Shown: positions 31,574 to 41,047 of the stretch, in pieces
How the letters are laid out: the number at the start of each line of letters is the position of its first letter
How positions within the stretch are numbered: the first letter of the stretch is position 1
NCBI RefSeq assembly: GCF_019683755.1
Contig: NZ_JADGHT010000002.1
Location: 1 to 51,895, forward strand
From: Thermogemmatispora sp.
GTDB taxonomy: Bacteria > Chloroflexota > Ktedonobacteria > Ktedonobacterales > Ktedonobacteraceae
Length of the DNA: 51,895 bases
Direction of reading: 5' to 3'
Translations under genes and position numbers: made by a program
The notes under the pieces: model-generated
What the model was told of the DNA's origin: nothing
The model's database searches: none
The model's input: the letters and a program-made list of their open reading frames with translations, nothing else

Positions 31574-32962
31574 ATGCTATCACTACCGGCGGAGAGCGCT
31601 TACGTCCCTCAGCCTGAATACAGCGCAGACCTCCTTGATACTCTAAGCGCGGTCGCTGTGCAGCTCCGCACCTTGCGCACGCTCTTGAGCAAGCCTCTGA
31701 CTTCCGAGCAGTTATCTACTGTGAGCCACGGCCTGGCGCTAGTAGAGGAAGAGGTGACCGCTTTGCTAGCTGAGCTGCGTCTGACGGGCGAGGCCTCCGC
31801 TAGCGAGGCGCCGGAGCACCAGACGGAAAGACTGACGGAGGCTCTGGGACGGCTAGTGGAGGAGCGTGCTGAGGCCCTTGGCGTGTCGAGTCGGGTTCAG
31901 GTGACAGGTGAGACACGACGGCTCGACCCACTGATCGCTGTGCTGCTCTACCGTCTGACGCGCGCTGCTCTCGCTATCGTCGCCCGTCATCGCTCTGTCC
32001 AGCATGTGCGCCTGGCCTTGCACTATGGCCGCGAGGGCCTGCAATTGACTCTCACTGATGATGGAGTAAGCGCTGAAGAGGAAACGGACCTGGCGGCGCC
32101 GCCTTTTGCTCCTCCTCTTGCTGCTCAAGAAACGCTCGAGGCGCTAGACCAGCAGCTACGGGCCGCCGGGGGCAGGCTGTCTATCAGCGCTGCGCCAGGT
32201 CAGGGTCATCAGATCAGCGCCAGTCTGCCCTACGAGCGCCTTCCTGGTGCCCACTTGCCCGCTTTGCGCCCCACCCAGGCTACGTCAGTACCCCAGCAGC
32301 GCCTGCGCCTGCTGGTGGTAGCTGGTCAGCCAGTGATGCGCGCTGGTCTGCGCCGTCTTTTAGAGAGCTATGCCGACCTGCAGGTCATCGGTGAGGCAAC
32401 CAATGGTATCCAGGCCACCGGTGAGGCGCTCGAACTTGGACCGCAAGTCGTGATCTTTGATCTTCCGCGGCCCGATGAGCAAGCAATGGACACGCTGCGC
32501 CAGATGAAGCAGCTCAGCCCCGATACCCGCATTCTTGTACTTGCCGCCTCCGATCAACCCGAGCAGCTTGCAGCGGCTCTCCGGGCAGGGGCCGACGGTT
32601 ATCTGCTCAGAGAAGTGGCTCCCGATGAGCTGGTCCAGGCAATCCGCCTGGTCGCGCAGGGCGAAACTATCGTCCAACGCCAACTAGCGGCCCGCTTGCT
32701 TACGCGCCTCAGTCGACCGACCGAGGACACCCTAGCGACAATCTCACTGACAGCGCGTGAACGTCAAGTCTTGTGGCTGTTGGCACGCGGTCTGCGCAAT
32801 AAAGAAATCGCCCGTCGTCTGCAGGTCAGCGAGAGAACGGTAAACTTCCACCTGGCCAATATTTATCAGAAGCTCCACGTTTCTGGGCGTACCGAGGCAC
32901 TGAGCCGAGCCTTAGAGGCGGGCCTGCTCTCGCCTGATGCTCTGACCTCGACTGAGGCATAG
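31574..32962 (+). CDS. Degenerate histidine-kinase-like region fused to a receiver-like domain and NarL/LuxR-type HTH (start uncertain)
   Basis: HATPase-like LTDDG and GGRLSISAAPGQGHQISASLPYE; REC-like RLRLLVVAGQPVMRAGLRRLL; HTH LTARERQVLWLLARGLRNKEIARRLQVSERTVNFHLANIYQKL. Confidence 0.85.
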   Translation: MLSLPAESAYVPQPEYSADLLDTLSAVAVQLRTLRTLLSKPLTSEQLSTVSHGLALVEEEVTALLAELRLTGEASASEAPEHQTERLTEALGRLVEERAEALGVSSRVQVTGETRRLDPLIAVLLYRLTRAALAIVARHRSVQHVRLALHYGREGLQLTLTDDGVSAEEETDLAAPPFAPPLAAQETLEALDQQLRAAGGRLSISAAPGQGHQISASLPYERLPGAHLPALRPTQATSVPQQRLRLLVVAGQPVMRAGLRRLLESYADLQVIGEATNGIQATGEALELGPQVVIFDLPRPDEQAMDTLRQMKQLSPDTRILVLAASDQPEQLAAALRAGADGYLLREVAPDELVQAIRLVAQGETIVQRQLAARLLTRLSRPTEDTLATISLTARERQVLWLLARGLRNKEIARRLQVSERTVNFHLANIYQKLHVSGRTEALSRALEAGLLSPDALTSTEA

Positions 32963-33072
32963 GACAAGCTGGCGGCTAAGCAGCGGCACGTATCCGTTGT
33001 AATCTTTGCTTACCATCGAGCGATGGACCCGGCTTGTCCAGAGTGACAACCGAAACCATCTTCCCATTCACC

Positions 33073-33102
33073 TTGTACTCTTGCATGAGAATATGCTATC
33101 CT
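33073..33102 (+). promoter_or_regulatory. Promoter upstream of the GAF-MCP gene
   Basis: TTGTAC - N18 - TATCCT with extended TGC. Confidence 0.5.
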
Positions 33103-33372
33103 CACCCTGAGACTGGAGGCGACTTTTTAGCGCGGCATGGGAGTCCTTTTCGCCCACCGGGAGCACAGGAGGCAAAACCGGCTGCCTCGCTTTTTGCCGC
33201 CAGGCCAGACCGCGCGGGCCGCACTGGAAAGGATTACGATGCTGGCATGGCAGAGAGAAAACACCAGAACTGGTTTATTCCCCTGCGTGTACGCCTGCGC
33301 AGCGGCAATGAGCCGACACGCCAGGAACGGAGCGTTCATCACGAGACTAACCATGCACGGAGTAGGGCAGCT

Positions 33373-35079
33373 ATGACAACGTTCCCCCCGCTTAATACCT
33401 CATCGGAGCGCGAGCGCTCCACCTCACGGCCTCAGTCCGCAGTACCTACGGTGCCCGCCATAAGCTCCACGAGTGCGTCCAGTGCAACTGGCCCTGCGAC
33501 TCAGGAACAGGCGCTGTATACACGCCAGGTCAAGGAGCTGATCCGCCTGGGGAACATGCTGCGCGCTGAGCTGGGTCTTGAGGAGGTGCTCCAGCAAATT
33601 GCGGCCTCAATTACCGCTTGTACCGGCTTCCGTAGCGCGGTGATCAAGCTACTGCAGGAGGACAGTGAGTATCTGAAAGCTGTGGCCTTTGCAGGTATCT
33701 CTGCTGAGGATCAGCGCCGCCTCATTGAGCATCCGATGCGGGTGGAGCAGATGCTGCGCCAGATGCGACCAGAGTTCCGCATCAGCCAGAGCTATTTTAT
33801 TTCGCATGAGCACATTCATGAGTTTGCCGATGTGACTCTGGTCGGCAATATGCCGCTCAGCGACTATCGACCCGGTGGCTGGCATCCGCTCGATATGCTC
33901 ATCGTGCCGCTCTATAGTCCGCGCAAGAAACAGCTCGTCGGCTTCATCTCCCTCGATGAGCCAGAGGATGGCCAGATCCCTACACTCGAGCGCATCGAGA
34001 TGCTCGAACTCTTTGCAAACCAGGCAGCCATTGCGATCGATAACGCCCAGGTCTTCGCCCAACAGGAGGCTGAGCATCGCGCTCTGCAGGAGGCCATCGC
34101 CGCTCTGCGCTCCGATCTGGAGCCGCTGAGCCGCGGCGATCTGCGGGTTCGTCTGCAGGCACGGCACGCCTCGCTACAGCCGGTGGCAGAGCTGCTAAAT
34201 GCCTCAATCGACCAGCTTCATGCCATTGTCTCTGAGGTTCAGAAAAGCGCGCGCACTCTGGATGATCAGGCCCATAATCTGCAGCGCAGCACTGAGCTGC
34301 TGGTACGCGATGCCGATCAACAGGAGCGCCAGGTCTACCATCTCTCCCATGAAGTTGACCAGCTGACCAGTCTTATTCGCCAGCTAGGCGAACATGCCGG
34401 TAAGCTTACGCAGATGACCTCTGAGGCCCTGGATGTGACGGCTAAAGGTCAGGAGACTGTTGACCGTGCCGTGGAGGGCATTCGTCAAGTGCGTGAGGCG
34501 ACCATGCAGTCGGCGCGCCTTATGAAGCGCTTGAGCGAAAGCGGCCAGGAGATTAATGAGACGGTAACAGCCATCACTGACTTGACGGCCAGTATGAATC
34601 TGTTGGCGCTCAATGCGGCGATTGAAGCCGTGCGCGCCAGTGAGTACGGTCAGGGCTTTGCCGTGATCGCTCAGGAGATTCGCACGCTGGCTGTTCGCAG
34701 CGCTGAAGCAGCGCGCAAGGTCGCTACTCATATCCGTACAGTGCAGCATGAGACGACGGCTATCTCTCAAAGTGTGGAACGTAATACGCAGCAGGTGATC
34801 ACTCAGACCGATCTAGTGACGCAGACGGGCATCGAGCTGGATGCCATCCTGACGGTGGCTGAGCAGATCGCCGATCTGGCCGATGTGATCCATGTCGATA
34901 CAGAGCGTCAGAGCAAAAGCTCTCAGTTGGCCATCGCCTCTGTCGAGGAGATGTCTCGCATGAGCGCGGAGCTTAATGAGCATTTGCAGCGCTGTAAACA
35001 GACAGTCGATGCGATGGTAGGCTTGACCGAGAGCCTGCGCCGACGTGTGGCTCCCCTCAAGGTGAAAGAAGAGTTGTGA
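33373..35079 (+). CDS. Soluble GAF + methyl-accepting-chemotaxis-like signalling protein (start uncertain; ORF open from 33034)
   Basis: GAF-like region; ASMNLLALNAAIEAVRASEYGQGFAVIAQEIRTLAVRSAEAARKV signalling hairpin; no TM segment seen. Confidence 0.85.
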   Translation: MTTFPPLNTSSERERSTSRPQSAVPTVPAISSTSASSATGPATQEQALYTRQVKELIRLGNMLRAELGLEEVLQQIAASITACTGFRSAVIKLLQEDSEYLKAVAFAGISAEDQRRLIEHPMRVEQMLRQMRPEFRISQSYFISHEHIHEFADVTLVGNMPLSDYRPGGWHPLDMLIVPLYSPRKKQLVGFISLDEPEDGQIPTLERIEMLELFANQAAIAIDNAQVFAQQEAEHRALQEAIAALRSDLEPLSRGDLRVRLQARHASLQPVAELLNASIDQLHAIVSEVQKSARTLDDQAHNLQRSTELLVRDADQQERQVYHLSHEVDQLTSLIRQLGEHAGKLTQMTSEALDVTAKGQETVDRAVEGIRQVREATMQSARLMKRLSESGQEINETVTAITDLTASMNLLALNAAIEAVRASEYGQGFAVIAQEIRTLAVRSAEAARKVATHIRTVQHETTAISQSVERNTQQVITQTDLVTQTGIELDAILTVAEQIADLADVIHVDTERQSKSSQLAIASVEEMSRMSAELNEHLQRCKQTVDAMVGLTESLRRRVAPLKVKEEL

Positions 35080-35301
35080 GACAGGCTTGCTGCCAGTCTG
35101 GAGGCTGCTATGAACCGCAATAGAGAAGCGGGCCAGCCCGTTGTAGCCGCATTGAGGGCCAGTTAGCGCCCATCTGGAGATGGTGTCAGCGGGTCAGGAG
35201 GGCAGGCCTGGCTCTGGTCCTGACCCCGCCTGAATCGCTGGCTAGCGCAGACAGCGCTGAGGAACGAGGGCCACCCTGCTCAGGCGCCATCTCCTTCCCG
35301 G

Positions 35302-36123
35302 TCAGACCTGGCGATACCAGAACTGGTCCCAGGCTTGCCAAAAGGTGGCCGCCGTTGAGACCACCATGCGTGGCCCAACAATTTCCACTCCCTGTCGGCC
35401 CTTAAAGTCGCTCGCGCGATCAGGGGTAGCTAGCTCAACCTTAAAGGTTACTGGCGTTGTGGTCGGCTTGTAGGGCTTGGGCCAGTTGCGTGTACTGAGT
35501 GCCCGCGCAACGCCTATCTCGATTAGCGAGCGGGCGTCACGTGGCGCCATATGAACAGCAGAGAAGCGGCCCAGGCCGCGCTTGACTTCGGCAGTGACTA
35601 CTTGCGGGCCGAGTAGTGCTGTCACTTCGCGACAGGTGGCTACGTCCCCCGAGACAAAAACGGCGGGCACATCCCAGCAGCCAGCGATCGCGGCAAGGAT
35701 GCCGCTCTCGCCAACGCGTGTCTCATTGATCCAGGCATTGTACCATGACTCAGAAGAGACGGTATGGCAGAGCACTCCGTCAGGTGTGCCGGCCATAGCA
35801 TGGGCGCCCACAAACAGAATGGCGTCACAGCCACGCTCGAAGGCTTCAATGTAACGTGCCCAGGGGTGGCCCAGGACATATTGCGCCCCCGATTCCAAAC
35901 GTTCGGGAAGTAAGCTCCTGAAGTTATAGGCCCCACCAGCTCCGTGGCAGTCTACTACAGTGATTTCTGCGGCGCCTGCAGCGCGCGCCCCGCGCACCGC
36001 CGCATTGATCTCCTCGGTATAAAGCTGGCGTGCCTCTTCGTAGAGCGGATGACCTGCCGTGACCTGCTCCCAGCTCTCAATGCAGGCCACTCCTTCCATA
36101 TCACAAAAAATCACGACACGCAT
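35302..36123 (-). CDS. M55 family D-aminopeptidase (DppA-like)
   Basis: MRVVIFCDMEGVACIESWEQV; VVDCHGAGGAYNF; ILFVGAHAMAG; VPAVFVSGD. Confidence 0.92.
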   Translation of the reverse strand: MRVVIFCDMEGVACIESWEQVTAGHPLYEEARQLYTEEINAAVRGARAAGAAEITVVDCHGAGGAYNFRSLLPERLESGAQYVLGHPWARYIEAFERGCDAILFVGAHAMAGTPDGVLCHTVSSESWYNAWINETRVGESGILAAIAGCWDVPAVFVSGDVATCREVTALLGPQVVTAEVKRGLGRFSAVHMAPRDARSLIEIGVARALSTRNWPKPYKPTTTPVTFKVELATPDRASDFKGRQGVEIVGPRMVVSTAATFWQAWDQFWYRQV

Positions 36124-36347
36124 GAGGAAAAACTCTCTCTCAGACGATGTTGGAGCCGTTTATATACTCTCCGATAGGTTTGCTGTTTGCGCATAGGCTT
36201 CCTCCATCTTAATATGACGTAGCAAGGTATCAAAGGGCAAAAAAATAAGACCATCCCATCTTTCCCCGGCATTCCCCGCCCTCCGACCCGGGTCAGATAA
36301 GACATTCTAGCATTCATTCGCCAGCCACCTACTCCTCAGACAGCGCC

Positions 36348-36842
36348 TCAGAAGCGTCGCCGCTGCCGCTGGGCATATTTGCGCTCTAGCTCTTCTAGAC
36401 GGCGCCGCTGGCGCGGACTCAACTCATATTCACGGTAGAGACGCCGCCCAATCTTCCAGCCGAAGTAGCCACAGATGCTAGCCGCCACCAGAGCAGCCAG
36501 AATCATTACTATTCGTAATAAAGCGCCACTGAGGAAATCAGTGACTGGCGAGCCAATCAGACGCGTGGCTACAGGGAGGGAGAGACTGAGCAGGAGACCG
36601 ATAGTCACCCCGAGGCAGCAGCCTAACGGCCCCCCGTTGGTTTCCCACTCGGCAGTAGTAGCAGCCGCCGGCGTGGGTTGTCCACCCTCCTCAGTCCGCG
36701 CCTCGTGACCACTGGTCTGGGAAGCTGCTCTAGAGACTGTGACCTCCTCTAGAGTTGTCTCCTGACCATCGCTCTTCTGAGCCGCTCCAGAAGCTGGCTG
36801 ATCAGGTTCATACTTTACATCCGACATCGCGCCCCCCGCCAT
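36348..36842 (-). CDS. Membrane protein of unknown function (two TM segments)
   Basis: Intact ORF with hydrophobic segments GCCLGVTIGLLLSLSLPVA and IVMILAALVAASICGYFGWKIG. Confidence 0.7.
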   Translation of the reverse strand: MAGGAMSDVKYEPDQPASGAAQKSDGQETTLEEVTVSRAASQTSGHEARTEEGGQPTPAAATTAEWETNGGPLGCCLGVTIGLLLSLSLPVATRLIGSPVTDFLSGALLRIVMILAALVAASICGYFGWKIGRRLYREYELSPRQRRRLEELERKYAQRQRRRF

Positions 36843-36851
36843 CCTCCTTCC

Positions 36852-37565
36852 TTAGAAAGTGCCAAACTGCCGATCGCCGGCGTCACCAAGGCCAGGCAGG
36901 ATAAAGCCGTAATCGTTCAAGCTCTCATCAAGAGCGGCAATATAAATGTCGATATCTGGATGAGCCTGAGAGAGCCGCAGCAGTCCGTAGGGGGCGGCGA
37001 TAATGCCCACATAGCAGATACGCGGAATATGACGCTGCTTCAGAATTGCAATGGCATCGATTGCCGAGCCGCCGGTAGCCAGCATGGGGTCGACAGCATA
37101 GCAGACCTGCAGATTGACAGTACTCGGCAGCCGATTGTAGTACTCTTGGGCTCTGAGCGTCCGCTCATCGCGCCGCAAGCCCAGATGCCAGACCTGAGCG
37201 TCAGGGATGACTTCACGGAACCCCTCCGCCAGCCCCAGGCCGGCACGGAGAATCGGCGTAATACCAATACCGCCGGCCAGCCGCTGACCGATGGTTTTCT
37301 GCAGCGGTGTCTCAACTTCCACCGGCTCCAGTGAGAGCGTTGCCGTGGCCTCATAGGCGAGCAAGGCGCCGATCTCCTTGAGCAGGCGATAGAACTCGGT
37401 TGGTGGCGTGCGTTTATCGCGCAGCGCCGTCATTTTATGCGCCACCACTGGGTGATTCGATATATGCACACGCGGTAGATGAAGCACCTCTTCTCGGCGA
37501 GGCTGCGGCACTCCCTGCATTGGGAGTACGGGCTGTTCTTCGCGCCGGGTACCAACTTCTGTCAT
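36852..37565 (-). CDS. upp: Uracil phosphoribosyltransferase
   Basis: ILRAGLGLAEGF, DPMLATGGSAIDAI, GLGDAGDRQFGT. Confidence 0.97.
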   Translation of the reverse strand: MTEVGTRREEQPVLPMQGVPQPRREEVLHLPRVHISNHPVVAHKMTALRDKRTPPTEFYRLLKEIGALLAYEATATLSLEPVEVETPLQKTIGQRLAGGIGITPILRAGLGLAEGFREVIPDAQVWHLGLRRDERTLRAQEYYNRLPSTVNLQVCYAVDPMLATGGSAIDAIAILKQRHIPRICYVGIIAAPYGLLRLSQAHPDIDIYIAALDESLNDYGFILPGLGDAGDRQFGTF

Positions 37566-37626
37566 GTCGCCTTCTCCTTACATGCTCCTGGCCAAAGAAA
37601 AGTGGCCTGTATGGTTGCCTTCATGC

Positions 37627-37655
37627 ATTCTATCAGACATAATTGAGGGCGTCGA
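37627..37655 (-). promoter_or_regulatory. Candidate upp promoter
   Basis: Minus strand TCGACG - N17 - TAGAAT with TGA extension. Confidence 0.4.
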
Positions 37656-38009
37656 GAGTATCCCGTTCCACCCTGCCAATGGCCAGCAAACTGCTCAGTG
37701 TTCAGCAGATGATGAGCTGACATCTGGCAAACGGCCAGGCATAGCCAGCGGCTCTGCCTACCCCAAGCTGCTTCGGCCTTGCGTCGTGCACGACAGCGAG
37801 GATGAGCATGCGTACAAGCTGCGCCGCACGGGCCTTCCTTAATCCGGCAGCAGCATCTGCGTGAGCCAAAGAGGGGCAGTGAGCGACTGAGGAGACAGCA
37901 CATCAAGGCGCTATCAGGACGCTTCCCATAGGGGGAATGAGCCAGGCTGGATCGGGAACTTGAGACCGGGATAGTGAACTTGAGCAGATCGCGTTAGCTG
38001 ACCGACTGT

Positions 38010-38017
38010 GCTATACT
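38010..38017 (+). promoter_or_regulatory. Extended -10 promoter 7 nt before the DUF503 start codon
   Basis: TGCTATACT; no -35 hexamer at the expected distance. Confidence 0.6.
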
Positions 38018-38023
38018 AGCCTC

Positions 38024-38314
38024 ATGGTCGTGGGAGTCTGTCAAATCACATTGCATCTGCCGTCGTGCCACTCGCTCAAGGCCAAACGGCAGGTTCTCAA
38101 ATCGATCATGGCGCGCGTGCGCAATCAGTTCGAGGTAGCGATCGCCGAGGTGGATGGACATGATCGCTGGCAGATCGCGCACCTGGGGCTGTGCTATGTG
38201 AGCACCAGCAGTCAACACGCCGAAGAGGTGCTTGATCATGTCTGGCGCTTCATCGAGGAGACACGCCCCGATGTGATTGTGACCGACGCCAGGACCGAAA
38301 TTATGAGCTGGTGA
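38024..38314 (+). CDS. DUF503 (YlxP-like) protein
   Basis: MVVGVCQITLHLPSCHSLKAKRQVLKSIMARVRNQFEVAIAEVD...WQIAHLGL. Confidence 0.9.
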   Translation: MVVGVCQITLHLPSCHSLKAKRQVLKSIMARVRNQFEVAIAEVDGHDRWQIAHLGLCYVSTSSQHAEEVLDHVWRFIEETRPDVIVTDARTEIMSW

Positions 38315-38377
38315 TGGTGATGCCCGCCCCCGCCAGGCTCGCCTCATCGAGCTGAGCATCAGAGAAGCAAGACAGGC

Positions 38378-39193
38378 ATGATGTCATCACTAGAGCACGT
38401 GGCGAGCACGCCTAGCCAGAGCCGGAGGGGAATACGCTCCGTCTCTGTGCTCGGCGTGCGTATCGATCGCGTTACGCAGGAGGAGGCTCTCGCCTTTATT
38501 GAGGAGCAGATCCGCCGCCGGCGCGCCAGCGGCAACTGTTTGCCCTGTTGTCAGATCGTGACTGTCAACCCAGAGTTCGTGATGGAGGCGCAGCGTAATC
38601 CCGCCTTTCGCAGGGCTATCAATGAGGCCGCTTTGAACGTGCCTGATGGCATTGGCGTGGTCTGGGCCACACGCTACCTGGGCCAGCCCGCCCCGGAGCG
38701 CATTACAGGCACTGATCTAATTCCGGCTCTGGCGGAGCGCTGCGCCGCCCACGGTTATCGCCTCTATTTGCTAGGCGCCGCTCCCGGCGTAGCCGAGGCT
38801 ACTGCCGCTCGCCTCTGCGCGCGCTTTCCCGGCTTACAGATCGCCGGTACTTACGCCGGTTCGCCTGACCCTGCCGAAGAGGAGGCGATTCTGCAGCGTC
38901 TGGCCGCCGCTCAGGCTGACCTGCTCTGCGTGGCCTACGGCGCTCCCGCTCAGGAGCTGTGGATCTGGCGCAATCTGTCGCGCTTGCCGGTGGCTGTGGC
39001 AATGGGAGTTGGCGGCGCCTTCGATTTCCTTTCGGGCCGTAAGAAGCGGGCACCCCGCGCCTGGCAGCGCCTGGGCCTGGAATGGCTCTATCGCCTCTAT
39101 CGCGAGCCGTGGCGCTGGCGCCGCATGCTGGCTCTGCCCCGCTTTGCACTGGTGGTCATCTTCACGGGACGAGGAAGGCAGTCACAGGCATGA
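38378..39193 (+). CDS. WecG/TagA/CpsF family glycosyltransferase
   Basis: VTVNPEFVMEAQRNPAFRRAINEAALNVPDGIGVVWA; GVGGAFDFLSGRKKRAPRAWQRLGLEWLYRLYREPWRW. Confidence 0.95.
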   Translation: MMSSLEHVASTPSQSRRGIRSVSVLGVRIDRVTQEEALAFIEEQIRRRRASGNCLPCCQIVTVNPEFVMEAQRNPAFRRAINEAALNVPDGIGVVWATRYLGQPAPERITGTDLIPALAERCAAHGYRLYLLGAAPGVAEATAARLCARFPGLQIAGTYAGSPDPAEEEAILQRLAAAQADLLCVAYGAPAQELWIWRNLSRLPVAVAMGVGGAFDFLSGRKKRAPRAWQRLGLEWLYRLYREPWRWRRMLALPRFALVVIFTGRGRQSQA

Positions 39194-40218
39194 TGCAGCC
39201 AGAGCTTGACTCCAGCAGGCTTGAACACCTGCGCTCTCTTATTTCCTCTTTCGCCGGCAAGCGCGTGCTGGTCATCGGCGATATGGTCGCTGATGAGTAT
39301 TTGATTGGGCGCCCGACCCGCATCGCGCGTGAGGCTCCGGTCTTGATCCTCGAGCTGAGCGAGGAGCGCACAATCCCAGGCGGCGCTACCAATGTAGCCG
39401 TCAATGCGCGCGCCCTGGGAGCCGAGGTCTTTTTAGCTGGTGTGGTTGGCGATGATGCCCCCGGCGCCCGCCTTCGCCAGGCAATCCGCGATTGGGGCAT
39501 CCACCAGGAAGGCCTCTTTACCGATCCCAGTCGCCCAACATCTACAAAGACACGTATTCTGGCCGGCAGTCCGCAAGTAGTGCGTCAGCACATCGTGCGC
39601 CTGGACCGCGTCGATACGTCGGAGGTCACAGAACCCTGCAAGAGCCAGATCATCGCTTATATTCAGCGCATGCTCCCCTCGATGGACGCAGTCATGGTCG
39701 CCGACTACGAGAATGGCGTCATTAGTCCCGATATCATCGCTGCTTGCTTGCCTTTGGCGCGCGAACTGGGCAAGATTATCGTGGTCGATTCGCATGGCTC
39801 GCTTTTCCGCTTCCAGGGTGTCACAGCCTTGACTCCTAACCAGCCGGAGGCCGAGGCCACGCTAGGCATGACGATCCATAATGAGGAGGAGCTGAACGAG
39901 GCAGGGCGGCGCCTACTGGAGGGCAGCCAGGCCCGCGGTGTGCTCATCACGCGCGGAAGCGAGGGTATGAGCCTGTTCGAGATCGGCAAGGAGCCGCTGC
40001 ATTTGCCGGTTTATCGTCTGAATCGCCACAGCAGCGAGGTGGTTGATACCAATGGTGCTGGCGATACAGTGGCCGCAACTTTCACGCTGGCCCTGACCGC
40101 TGGCGCCACGATGGCTGAGGCCGCCTTTCTTTCGAACGTCGCCGCCGCACTGGTGGTGCGTCGCCTCGGCTGCGCCAGCAATACACCTGAAGAATTAATG
40201 GATGCTTTGCATGAGTAA
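39190..40218 (+). CDS. D-glycero-beta-D-manno-heptose-7-phosphate kinase-like (RfaE1/HldE N-domain)
   Basis: VLVIGDMVADEYLIGRPTRIAREAPVLIL, PGGATNVAVNARALGAEV, VDTNGAGDTVAATF; ATGA overlap with upstream gene. Confidence 0.93.
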   Translation: MMQPELDSSRLEHLRSLISSFAGKRVLVIGDMVADEYLIGRPTRIAREAPVLILELSEERTIPGGATNVAVNARALGAEVFLAGVVGDDAPGARLRQAIRDWGIHQEGLFTDPSRPTSTKTRILAGSPQVVRQHIVRLDRVDTSEVTEPCKSQIIAYIQRMLPSMDAVMVADYENGVISPDIIAACLPLARELGKIIVVDSHGSLFRFQGVTALTPNQPEAEATLGMTIHNEEELNEAGRRLLEGSQARGVLITRGSEGMSLFEIGKEPLHLPVYRLNRHSSEVVDTNGAGDTVAATFTLALTAGATMAEAAFLSNVAAALVVRRLGCASNTPEELMDALHE

Positions 40219-40328
40219 CTGCGGAGAATCCGATCTAACAATCGGCAGTGTCGGCATCCACAGCGCCGCAGGAGCTTCTCACTCTTCTTACGGTACTGGG
40301 GCACTGGCGGCAACACAGGCTAAGATTA

Positions 40329-40825
40329 TGGAACGCGAGCAGTTAGCAGCGCTGGTGCATCGGCGTCAGCAAGCTGGAGAGCGCGCCGTTTTCACCAACG
40401 GCTGCTTTGATCTGCTCCACCTCGGTCATGTGCGCTATCTTCAGGAGGCTCGCGCTCTGGGTGACTTCCTGATTGTTGCTCTTAACAGCGATGAGAGTGT
40501 GCGAACGCTGAAGGGTCCTGGGCGGCCGCTGGTTCCCCAGGAAGAGCGAGCGGAGATCCTGGCTGCCCTGGCTTGTGTCGACTATGTGACTATCTTTGAG
40601 GAGCCAACGGCCTGTGACCTGGTGACCCTGCTGCGCCCAGCGATCTATGTGAAAGGAGGCGACTATGCCGCCTCCTCGACAGAGGCTAATCCCGGCCAGC
40701 CTGATTTTAGCCGCCTACCAGAAGCCAGAATAGTCCAGACCTATGGTGGCAGCGTGCGCCTGATCCCATATCTGGCACACCACTCGACAACAGAGCTGAT
40801 CATGGCTATTAAGCGCCTGCCATGA
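40329..40825 (+). CDS. Heptose-1-phosphate adenylyltransferase-like (RfaE2/HldE C-domain); start could be 40202 or 40211
   Basis: VFTNGCFDLLHLGHVRYLQEARALGDFLIVALNSDESVR. Confidence 0.93.
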
Positions 40826-41047
40826 CCGCTGATTTTGATCAGTCGATATTGTGCTTGTTGAATTTGCTCGCACTAACCTGGTTAGCTGGCCCACGTTGAC
40901 CTGAACCACCTGGTTCGGGGTACGCTCCTTAGTCAGCGTAGTCAGTAGCAGACCGCTAGCCCTGACCTACCAGTCGATTGTGCTGTGGCCTGCCAGTTAG
41001 CCAAGGCCCAAGTTTTAAATCGCATGGAGATAGGATCGGTCCAACCT

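Noticed and set aside
35189-35231. GCGGGTCAGGA...TCCTGACCCCGC inverted repeat between convergent genes
   Set aside because: Plausible terminator but bulged and without a T tract; not strong enough to call.
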